Source: Actinernus sp. WN-2022
Lineage: Eukaryota > Cnidaria > Anthozoa > Actiniaria > Actinernidae
NCBI GenBank assembly: GCA_030867875.1
Contig: JAOWCC010001634.1
Span: forward strand, 38,204,403 to 38,268,402
Direction: 5' to 3'
Length of the DNA stretch: 64,000 nt
This document shows positions 27,201 through 39,200 of this stretch, piece by piece; positions within the stretch are counted from its first letter, which is position 1, and each line of letters starts with the position of its first letter. A program made the position numbers and the translations under genes. Under the pieces are notes generated by a model that searched no databases, had not been told where the DNA came from, and saw only the letters and a list, made by a program, of their open reading frames with translations.

Positions 27201-30200
27201 CTTCAGTTGAGCTGTTGAAGCTCACTGCAGCTTTCCCCTAGGCCAAATTAGTTCTTCAAGACTTCCCTGACCCAGCCATTTGCAAAGTTATAGTATCACT
27301 GAAGGCTTTTATAGTTCATGAGCTGGTCCTGTGTATACGGGCTTTCCTTAAACAGCAGATATATTCTGACATGTTTGTAGGTAACTCTAGGCCAAGTCTC
27401 CATATCGTCTTTCCACACTGCTCTCGGAATCTCGTATGGATCCTGTCCATTTACGTACTTCAGCTTCGTTAGATATCTTTCTCAGTCGAGACTCTTAAGG
27501 TTGTAAACCTATAAAATAGCCGGGTAAAAACCTTTTAGATGACATTTCTGAGAAATAAATGGTGCTTTCTTTCGCTGCATTAGCTCGGTGTATTCACTTT
27601 GTTTGACTGTTGTTTTGATTGTGGTTGACCTCCAGTTCGGGCTTGGCAACGGTAACCAATGACGCTGTAACCTGTCTATTGTTGGACATATACCGTCCTT
27701 AGGCACTTGCCAACGCTGAGCGGGTAACTGGAATTGTTCGGTATTTGCTAACAAAGTATCGAGGTAAAGCACCAGTACAAGACATTCAAGTACAAATGGT
27801 TGGACGAGCAGTGAATCGGAGGAAGAGGATATATAGCATGGAGGGTCCGTGCATACATAAGTTCAGCGGACCTGCATAAAACCGCCGAAATACAAAGTAG
27901 CCTTTCCTGTATTACTAATACTGGTATAATCAACTCAAGTCGATTAAGGTATGCTAACCGCCGTAGGAAGCGAGTAGCAGCTGACGTTTTGAGCGCTAGC
28001 CCTTCGTCAGAGCAAAAGCATTGCTCTTGCTCTGACGAAGGGCTAACGCTCGAATCGTCAGCTGCTATTCGCTTCCCACGGCGGTTCAGTAATCCTGTTC
28101 CGCTCGAGACCTGTATTCTGATTGCACCATTATACTGTAGCTCTATTGTTTTCGTACTGCACTTTCTAAATGTTAGGGTGTTTTGTATTGTTGGGTAAGC
28201 CAATGCTGTGACTCGTTTCGAGCGGTACAGGATGGCCTCGGCGGTTAGCATACCTTAATCGACTTGAGTTGATTACACCAGTGTTTATCTTCCCCGCCGA
28301 CGCAGGCCAACTCTAGTTTTTACAGGAACTAGTTATCCATCGTATCGTACATATTACTAATAACCTAAAGATAAAGGGAGAGGGAGAGGGAGAGGAAAAA
28401 GGAAAGCTTCAAAAGAAAGGCTACATATATATTTGATGGTTTACTTAAACTAAAACCGGTCGGACCAAAAAGTGCAAAAATAGTTAAGTGGCCGTGTAAA
28501 CGAGGTAGCCGTAAAGTGGAGTTCCACTGTATTTTAATAATCAGCCAAAATCGTGTCTCCTCTGCAATCCGATCCTTTAAATTGGACTAAAAACGTGTTG
28601 AAAAAAGTATGTTAATCAGTGTTTTAAATACGCCAAAGTAAAAGTAGCAATTCAACTAATCTTATCTCGTTTTTAAAAATAAGTTTTGCTGCAGAGGTTG
28701 GTGTATCGCTGATGACATTCGATAACGAGATCGAGTTACACAAGATCAAGGAAAGGCACCCGGATGCAAGGTAATCCCATGAATGATTTATTTAAGATGT
28801 CCCGATCGAAACTCCGACGCTACTTTGCGATTTTAAACAAAATGTTATACTTTTTACGATTTTACGATTAATGTAAAAAAATTGATGTCTTGACTTATAA
28901 GTTAATATAGAAGGGGATGCATCTGGGTATAAAACTGTAATTATCTTTGTGTAACATTAAATCATTGGATGCAATGCTTATGAAGCTATAATACATGCAT
29001 GTGTTTTATATGATTATGGCATTCATTTGAGCATTCGTAGCACATTTTGCTGTGTGGTATACAGTGTAAATCAATAATTGGAGTTGGTGTAGAACACAAA
29101 TCACAAATCAACCCTATGTGTATAAACTGCATTCCAGTTCCTAGCATTCGCAATACTAAGTACACTCCAGTGTAGAACATAAACTATATATGCATGTGTA
29201 TAGAGTACACCCCATGCAGTTCCTTCAGAGCATTCACATTATTTTTCAAGTGAGAACAAGGTTGGCTGCCATTGTTAGCTGCAGAATAATTTATGGTCAA
29301 TGTTGGTAGCCGGGTCCTGGCTTTGATCAGCCTCGTTTCAGGTCCGTTAGAAATTCAATAAAGATTAACCGATTAGGGAACACAGCAATGAGCCCAGTAC
29401 TTTAAATTTCCTTCACCTTGTACAGTGTTGATTTTCCAGTTCCTTGGCATATCAAAGTGTCGTTATAGATTAACTCTCTGCCTGAATGTAGTGTTAATTT
29501 GTATAACCAAGATGAACATAGCCTGAGAAACCAGCCGACTCTTATCGCTCCCTACTCGCGAAAGAGATGTCTGAGCAGCGCTAAATAGGCTTGAATTTCA
29601 TGGTTGTTAATGACGGTGATCCACTGCCAAGCAAACGAGCAGCCTCGGTAGTTATATTCCTTGAAACGAACTCTGTTGTTTGCATTCGGCTTCTAAAAAT
29701 TGCAACTAATTTATGCATCGTGAAACGGCTATCTGCTACGTCATCAGTATGACATTTTCTGCCTCGCTGCCCAGACGTCTCTTTCGCGAGTGGGGAGCGA
29801 TAAGAGTCGGCTGGTTTCACAGGCTATATGATGGGGTGAAGTTGTGGAATGCATTACCTGAGGACATCAGGAAGTCCAGTACTTAGTGTAATAATTAGTT
29901 TTAAGAACAGATTAAGGAAATATGTACCTTTTTAATCTTTTAACAATATACTCACATTCACCACCACGCAGACGACATTCATGTAAACCAGTAGGCATTC
30001 TCTTAACTATTATTATTAATTTTAATGTTATGCTACGGAACCCAATTTTGAGGGAAGGAAGTTCGTACCCGGAACATACCACCTATTTTAGTAAAATCTA
30101 AAATCGTGTTTAACCACAAAATTTTAATATCTTCTTGAATCAAATACTTCTTGAATAATTAACTATATTTCTAGTTTCTACAAGCAGAGAAGAACGTGTG

Positions 30201-33200
30201 TCTGCATTAAAATCAGGTATCCCTCTTTTACAACGCGAGAAAATCACCCTCGCAAAAAGGGGTAGGTGGTATTACCCGCCACCCATCACGTCCCATGACA
30301 AAATTGGGTCCTATTCGAAATCCATTGATTTGACCTCTTCCCTAATATATGTTTTCCCCCTTTTATTTAAGGCTTCTTCTGCGTTTTCGTCCAAACAGTA
30401 TAGCAGCAGTTTATTTGGTGAGTGATTGTTAAATTAAAAAGCATTTTCAACTAAAATAACATTGTTACTGATTAAAAATAATTTTCAACTAAAATAAGTT
30501 TTTATCATATCAAATTATTCTTATGAAAAGGTAACGAATTGCCCTGTTTTTCGGAAGCATAATTTTCCCTCTTCTTTTTGGCCATCATTTGCATATGTTT
30601 AATAAACGAGGAGCAGCTGTGTTTTATCGATTTAAAAACACGAGATCTTTCCGAATATTTTAGATCTGATAAAACACGTGCTTGCGAGTTTATTGAACGG
30701 CTTCAAAACGTTGAAGTATAAATGCTGAATTCATGTTATTAAGTTAGTTTGGCGATACGACCTATTTCGGTCGATAAAATCGAAGTAAAAATTTATGTAA
30801 ACGAGGACGGTATCTATATCACATTTAGAAACACTCATTAAAGGGGAACTCAACCCTAAAATCAACCCAATGTCTATACAAACATGTTTTCGAAATAAAT
30901 AGGTTCTGCTATTTAATTTTTCTGTGTTGCGCGTCTAGCAAGAGAAAATCCGAAAACCTTCCTCACAGCCTCCGGTATGTACAGACGGCTCAAGTCTTGT
31001 AATTTGTGACGTAGTATACGGGGAATAAATTAGTTTTGCCATGCCGTCCCCTACATTGAATAGCAGGCCTAATGGCTTCTAATTGCGGACCATTGTGCTT
31101 TCTTTGTGCTAGAGGTGTGATCGTTCTTCCTTGGTATGTGTGACGTACGTTATGGGGAAATTTGCACTGAATTGAGCCGCCACACAATATAGATTTTTCA
31201 GCGGAAAATCGAACTTGGAGACTAATTTTCTCCTCATAGACGCGCAACACAGAAAAATAAAATATCAGAACTTATTTCTTTAGAATACATCTTTGTAAAG
31301 ACGTTGGGTTGATTTTAGGGTTTAGTTCTCCTTTAAACATTCATTGTGAAAAAAATTTGTGCTGCTCATTATAAAGATAATGATTATTTGATCGGAAATT
31401 GTGGGCTCCTGGATTGAGTTATTTCATATTCACTCCAGCCCTGCTTTTTTTCACAGACTGGCCCTAAGTTTGGCTCATCGTTGAGCAATTGTGGTCGTCT
31501 CCTTGAAGCCGCAAAGAAACTGGAACTAAATGTCGTCGGAGTTAGGTAACAATGTTAGGAAATGAGTAAGCATAAGGAGGGATCAACAAAAGGGTTAAAC
31601 CAGCTTAAATGTAAACTAGTTTGCGTACAGTGCTAGTTTGCGTACTTGTGCACGATATAAATGTTATTGGCCTGAAGCAAGGGGTATTGCTGTCACACAG
31701 GAGCCCATTACCAGGAGCGTTCCTCTGTTATGGGTTGGGTCCCCAGCACAGGAGTAGATGAGGCTATTTTTAGATTCGAAATTCCCGCGAAAAGAGGTTG
31801 CCGCCATGTTGGTGCCCTTAAACAATAGATTCCTCGTTAGCTTCTTTTGTTGGGGCACCAACATTTGAATCTCTGGGGATTGAGTGAAAACCAGCAATTC
31901 GAATTCCCGCGTTGAAAGTGAGAAGAATTATAATGAGAAGTGACGTTAGCTATCTGATTGCCTAAGAATAGCCTACCTTTGTTCTTTTTCGCGCGAAACG
32001 CAATGCTAAAAATAGCCTCATCTACCTCTGTGCTGGGGTACAGAGACAGTGGGGAAGATGGACGCTCCTGGTAATGGGCTCCTGTGTCACAGCAATAAGT
32101 CACTTATTCACCGAGCGCGACGCAGGAGGTAAATACATGACATACCCTCCTAGCGAAAGGTCAATCAAGGCTTATTGTTCACATGCCGAGGATTTTTAAT
32201 TGTACACAAACAATAACAATATATTTTTCATTAACAATTAGGAAGTATTGTTTGCCTCGTTTATTGTTGCATAAAATTACCGTTCACAAACTTGGCTTAC
32301 CATTGTTTTGTTTTTCTCTTGGTCGTTCAGTAACGAACGCAGCATCAGTCAATCAATAGTTTATTTAACCACGTTATCGTCCTAGAGCTATACAGCTCAA
32401 AATACGAACGTGCACTCTACTCTAATACATATAAATAGCGTACGTTTAAGTATTACAATATATACGCCTAATTATATTTTAAGAAATGTAGAGATTTAGA
32501 AAATCAAATTATAATAGGGTAACATGTTATACAATTAGGTAGTTTGTTGTAATTAATCACTTGAGCTAAAAAGCGAAAGTGCCAAAACTTAATTGCATTA
32601 GTGTAAGAGTACAATATACTTATATAAGTACTCTTAAAAATGCATACTATAGGTACACGTCTACTTAGGTAAAATAGTCCTAAATGTCAATTAACAGCCT
32701 AAAGTAAAGCATATAGTGTACTCTACACCGCGGCAAAACGGTATGCTTCGCTGGCCGAAAGAACGAAGGCTCTGCTATCAAATACAATTACCGAGGGTTT
32801 CAACTTTTTTAGTAAATCATTTTATTACTTAGTGAACTCACAGTGAATTACAAATTAAGAAAACTTCAACCTGTTAAAGTATTAGGCTTATCTTTTAAGT
32901 AGTTTTCTTATTTTTTGACAAAACAGTTCACAAATGGATACTTTTAAGCAAAACATTTAAGATGACGGTTATGTGCCTATTGTTTCATTTCAGTTTTCGC
33001 GCGACGCTGGGGGCGGCCGCGCGCCGACAAGAAATAGCAAATACGCATGCGCGTAACGTTTTGCCGCGGTGTGAGCAACACGGTATCTCCCTTAGATTGA
33101 CTATTATCATCAATTGTCAAAATCGCTAGAATTGATTATAATCCTCAATTTAACCTCGAAGTTAAAACCAGTCAAGTATAAAGATAAACAATTGTCGAAT

Positions 33201-36200
33201 TCCGAACGGCGGTAGACGCGCTTAGTGGTAGTGGCCATGACGTCTGTACTACCAAGCACTACACGCAAACGGCTACGAGTTCGAACCCGAGTAGGAGCGC
33301 TCAAAAAGTTTTTTTCTCTCGTTTACCTTCCTTTCTTGTTTACCTGTGAACCCTAGCTCTAGGTGAGTGAGAACCCGTCGTTTACCCGTGAACTCGTCCG
33401 ATGGTTAGGGTTTGGTTTGTAGTTCGGGTTAGGGTTTGTCTTAGAATAATAGTCAATCTAAGAGAGATGACGCGTTGGTGTGAGTGTACCCTGGGTTCCA
33501 GACGCCCTCCCCAGGCGTTTTCTTGTTATTAAGGTCGCAAAAAAATGGACACTAGCTCGTCTGAAACGCTGTCGCTTTGCTGCTTCCCGCCATACCTTTA
33601 TTTAAAAATAATAACGGGCAACTTAAATCTAACTACCGTCCTGCTTCGGTCTTATCATGTCTTTCCAAAATATGTTTTTCAACCTCAAGCATGTTAAGGC
33701 ATGGTTTGAACATGAAAACGAGGCTACAGCTATTTTGTTGAATAGAGTCACTTGAATTTGCTCAAATCCTAGAGCAATGGTGGTTATAACTAATCTCAGC
33801 ATTTTTAGTCATCCTAATATAAAATTTTGGTTAAATGTCTATCATGTAACGAACCACGTGATCACAAAAAGTTGAAAATTAAACTAAAAACGGGGTGGTA
33901 TAAAACTATTAAAATTATTAAACTATTAAACTAAAAACGGGTGGTATATTGTATATTTTAAATAACGATTTTGTTTTTATCTGATTACACCTGTGGTTGA
34001 CTTTAAAGATCAGTTCGGAATGGTTGACCCTGATAGACTAAACACGTTGCATGGCACTACCCAACACACGCTATGACGTAGCTAGCGTCTAATACGCATG
34101 CTCACATCTTATTACCGGTAGAGTGGCAACCATGTACAGCTGTTTCGTCCTTGTTAGGACTCATCAGCATGGCATAGCCCCCAAGACCGTCAGCCTCACT
34201 TTAGATCATAGGCCTCAGAATCTGGTTACTCTAACGGCGAGCTCGAAAGCTGCTTTAAACCCTAGCCACCACACTAACACGTGCGGGAGCTAGATATGTG
34301 AACAAGCGCTATAGCAATGTGGATCTCTCCGAAGAGGATCTGGTAGTGCAAAATGGAAATGGCACGGCCAAATCCGAAATTATAAACCAAACACGTTGCA
34401 TGGCATTACCCAACACACGCTATGACGTAGCTAGCGTCTAATACGCATGCTCACATCTTATTACCGGTAGAGTGGCAACCATGTACAGCTGTTTCGTCAT
34501 TGTTAGGACTCATCAGCATGGCATAGCCCCCAAGACCGTCAGCCTCACTTTAGATCATAGGCCTCAGAATCTGGTTACTCTAACGGCGAGCTCGAAAGCT
34601 GAAGGCGAAAATATAGAAAACAGGTCACGTAACCTATTCTTGGAACCATTTTTCGCCATTTATATCCTCTTCAGTGACAAAAAGTTCCGGACACAGTCTC
34701 ATTTCCCATAACAAGCTTAACATTTCGAACCGAAAATTTGAAACAAAACAATAACTTCCGCCACCCCATTTTGATTTCTTTGTTTTATCAGCCTTAAGGT
34801 CACGTGACCTTCAAAACACCAAAATACCGATCTTTAAATGTTAAGACACATGATTACCATATTATTCCAAAGTTATAGGGTATTTCATACATAAATGACA
34901 AAGATAGCGAATTTTGAATGTTTTATCAGAACTGCTCAAAAACCATGCCTTAACATGCTTGAGTCCTTCTCACTGTATTTTAAAACTCGCTTCTAAAACA
35001 AGCTCCGAATATTTTACATGGCTTCTCAAACTCCACTTTAATGATAAAATGATAAAATTAGCGATCTAGAAGTCTTGAAATGCGAGCTGTATTTGGAAAT
35101 GATATCTAAATACTCGTCATGGTAGCCTACGTGTAGCCATTTACCCATCCCTGGCACCAGCCTCGTCCTCAAGGTCTTCTCGGTCAGATCCAAGATGGCG
35201 GCCGCCATCTACGTCGTCTGACCGAGAACCTGGAGACGAGGTTGAGCTTGAGCTTGAGACGAGGTTGAGCTGGCACTAATCGTGTTATGACGCTAGAGCC
35301 TTTTGCACGAAAATGTATAACTTCTCATTGGATTATTCTTTCGATAACATTGATTGACTGCGTGAGGAAAAGAGTTTCGATTTTTTTCCTGTAAGCAACA
35401 TTGGATAATTCGTTTGTTTTAATATGTATTGTCTCCTGCGAGTCGATTTTCGGGTTGGACACAATCCATTTCGGTCTGAGAATGTACCGGAAAACCTTTA
35501 TTGAAATGGTGTATAATATTTATGGAGGTAGGGTGGACGAGAGAAGTCTGGTTCTCGTTCGTAGGTCTTTCGCAACCAACATTGTTGAATAGATGTTGAA
35601 TCTGTTTGATATCTATGCTTTCAACATCCTTCACCGTAATGCAACAAATGTTGGACCGATGTTGAAACTGTTTGCCCAAGGCTTTCTAGTAATACCTAAC
35701 ACATAACAGTGTTATGCATATCATTAAATTACCCGAAATTAAACCCTCTCAACCGCATCTGATGAGCGTACCCCTTTAACCGAGGAATGGAAATTTCGCT
35801 TTAATTTTATCTTCTTCTCAGATTATCCCCTCTTATGCAAACACCAGTAAAGCGCCAGAAATCACAAATGATCGGTAGCGATGATATCCTCGATTCTTTC
35901 CCATGTCCCTCGAGTAAGATCGCGAAAATACCAGTTAAAATGGCTATAAAATATCCCCCCCCCCCCAATTTTTAAGGCAAAATTATTTACAACAAGAGGC
36001 TGTACCAGCCTTTACTCGGGCCGTATGGCATTCCAGCAAGGGATAGTTGGTACAACTTTGAAGGTTCTATTAAAAGAATATGTTACACTTTCGATTTGTT
36101 TCGAGCCTTTGAGAGAATTATAAATTATTTTAGATTCTTTTTACAAGACTTACATACATAAATTCTTTTTAAGAATTGTGATTCTTTGCCTCCAGAAAAT

Positions 36201-39200
36201 TAGCTAATGTCAGGGTTTCTATTGATCAAGGCCAAAACATAAAACTGTGATGTTTATAATTATCAAATGATGTTAGGTTTTGTATTTACATTTGTATGCA
36301 GGGGGTCATCCTTTTTTTTTTGGGGGGGGGGGGGGGGGCAGGGGGGGTCAAAAAGTTTTTGTAGGCATAAATAATGAATGAAAGGGCCCTTGCAGGTTCT
36401 ATGAAAAATATATTCTGGAGGCAAAAAAATGAAAAAGTCATTTCAACTCAAGCATGTTAATTAAGGCATGGTTTATTCAGCAATTCTGTTAAACCTCCAA
36501 ATTCAATGACATTTTGCCATTGTAGTTGAGAAAATTGGGGGAAATTAGTTTCAAGAACAGGTCATGTGACCTGTTTTCTCTATTTTCGCCTTAACAATCT
36601 ATCAGGGTCAACCATTCCAAACAGATCTTTAGAGACAACCAGAAGTGTAATCAGATAAGCAAGTAACCGTTACTTTAAAAATGCAGTGTGACCGGCCCAT
36701 TTTGAGTTGAAATTTCCAGATTTTGTAATCACATGGCTGGTCACGTGATAGACATTTTACAACAAAATCTGTACGAACGCCTCAGAGCTTAGTGATATCC
36801 ACTATTTTTGTAGAATTCGGGCAAACATAAGCCACTCTATTCAATAAAATAGCGTTAGCCACGATTTCATGCTCAAACCATGCCTTAACATGCTTGAGCA
36901 ACAATAATTTGTGATCTGATCCGATCGATCCGTCTTCTGGACCACTGCGATTAGCTAAAGCCCCTTCATGAAGTCATTGATCTCCTTGAATTTGATATAT
37001 AATTGCGTTCAAAATAGATCTTAAGATTTTACATGTTTTTAACTTGATAAATCCACCAAACTCAGATCACTAATGAAGGGCTGTGTGCATCAAGGTCACG
37101 TGACTCCTGATCACATTCTAAATTCTTCCTTTGAAAACAAAGAATTTGATCAGGAGACACTTACGCCCTTGTTGTACAAAGCCCTTCTTTTACTCTTAGG
37201 CCTGTCTTTAATTCAGTTTTTTTAATCAGTAACCACCTTAAAGGTATATGTGTACATTTATCAGGATTTATTTAGAACAACTAGTTCTGTAGTTACATTT
37301 TTTATGCACCCGGTATATAAATTCTCTTTTCAGTGATAACTCTTCTTTCAGGATCTTGATGATCACCAACTTGAATGTTGTTGAAGTAAGACAATGGTTT
37401 TGCTGGAGTACAGATGTCAGTCATTCTTTCCTCTGCTCCTATTTTAGCTGGGTCCTGACTTTGATCAGCTGGTTGTTTCAATCAGGTCTATTAAAATTCA
37501 GGGCTTTTTTTCAGAGTCTATCAAATGCACCTCCATGATGTTGGAATCAATTAGGTAGTTGTAAATACTATTGTATTACTTCTATTGTCAACTGGAGTGC
37601 ATGTACCATCTCCAAATAGGTGCTTTCATTTCCAGCATCTTGGTGAAGACTGAAGACATATACATTATGTGCCTTGTGGAAACACATAATCTGAAGGCTG
37701 GTCACTTTTCTGGATTTGCTGAATCACCTATCTAGAACACTACATGAGTTGTAGGCCACCCTCTTATAGGGAAGTACAACAATGGGAATAATTATGCCTG
37801 TAAAAATAAAAATGTGGGCATGTAAATACTAGTTAACATATAGAGAAAATATATATTACCTTCCCTCTCTCCTTCTCCTACATAAATCCTATTGAAAACT
37901 TACCTTTGGTTTTGAGCTCCTGGAAGCTCGATTCTTATGTGGGCCCTGAGACCATAAGCTTAATTGGTATATTTATGATGTGCTGACATACATAATCTTC
38001 TGGCTGGTAATTTTTCTGGATTTGCTGAACAGCTTTGGAGAACACTACAGGAGTTGTATAAAATGTAGGCCAACCTCGTATAGGGAAGTACAACAGTGGA
38101 AATAATTATGCCTGCAAAAATAAATATGTGGGCATGTAAATATATTATGGGTATTTCACAAGCAAAGCTAGCTGTATAGTTGAGTAGGGAACTTATGGTG
38201 AAAACAATTTATTTTCGTGCAGCGATGAAGTTTCTTCCAGAGATTCACGAATAATAAAATCATGATCACAAGGATATTAACACTGGACATCATTAGACTG
38301 ATTAGACTAGTAAAACTAAAAAAGTACACTGACTCAGTACGAGTAAGATTTGCTTTGGTATCGCTAAATATCCACAGACAAATGCATATATATATATTGC
38401 ACAATGATTTCAACCTCACCAGCTTCATCCTTCAAAGTTTGCGACTTTCGATATGATTGGGCTTCGCTTGATGGTCTGCTCACAGTTATTTAAATCTCTG
38501 CTGAGATGGTGTGTGCCAACAGGCGAGTTATTGCTTGTATTCTTACAAGTTTGCTTTGAGCTAGTTTATATATGACAGGCCAAGGGCAAGGACTATCGGT
38601 CGTACTCGTTTATTTGCTACAATATGACTGTATGATGTGTAAGTACTGTCGGAACACAATGTGAAAAAACACCAAAAACATGCACGACTTACCTTTACAT
38701 CAGCTAGTAAACTTTCAATTAAGCCACTGTCCAAAGCGAAGAGAAAAGACCTCCGCTCCAGCTTCGCAGTCAGCCAGCAGAGAAAGAGCGGCGGGACTAA
38801 ACAGGCATGGAATTCGAACCATGGTGATCAATTCACGTGAACAGTGCAATCGGATTGGTTGACGCATGGCAATCACGTGCCGTATTCACGTGGAAAGTGC
38901 AATTGGATTGGTTAACGGCGAAATATCGCGACACAAAAAATTAAACACTCTTGCGAATTTTGACTCGGGCGGCCAAAGGCCTGGCCCGAGTAATTACGTA
39001 ACTATATAAAAGAAAATTTCAAATTAAAAAAAGGTTTTCCTTGACCCGATACAACTTCTGTGCGACAAAATCTAAGTGGGACGGAATGTGACGTATATAT
39101 GTATATATATATTGGTCAAGGGAGCACGGCAGACTTGCCTGTTTTGTTTCACGATCTCTTCCAGTTTAGCCGCCATCTTGAAACCTTTATTACAATGAGA

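Noticed and set aside
27748..28251. 167-codon ORF on -
   Set aside because: It crosses two copies of a repeat end and an inserted MITE, so it cannot be one evolved protein.
33400..33440. Telomere-like GGTTAGGGTTT stretch
   Set aside because: Only two or three imperfect units inside a TIR element; not a telomeric array.
35820..35960. Possible exon after CTTCTTCTCAG ([17 protein letters not shown] frame)
   Set aside because: No matching donor or family similarity; the frame runs into a poly(C) run.
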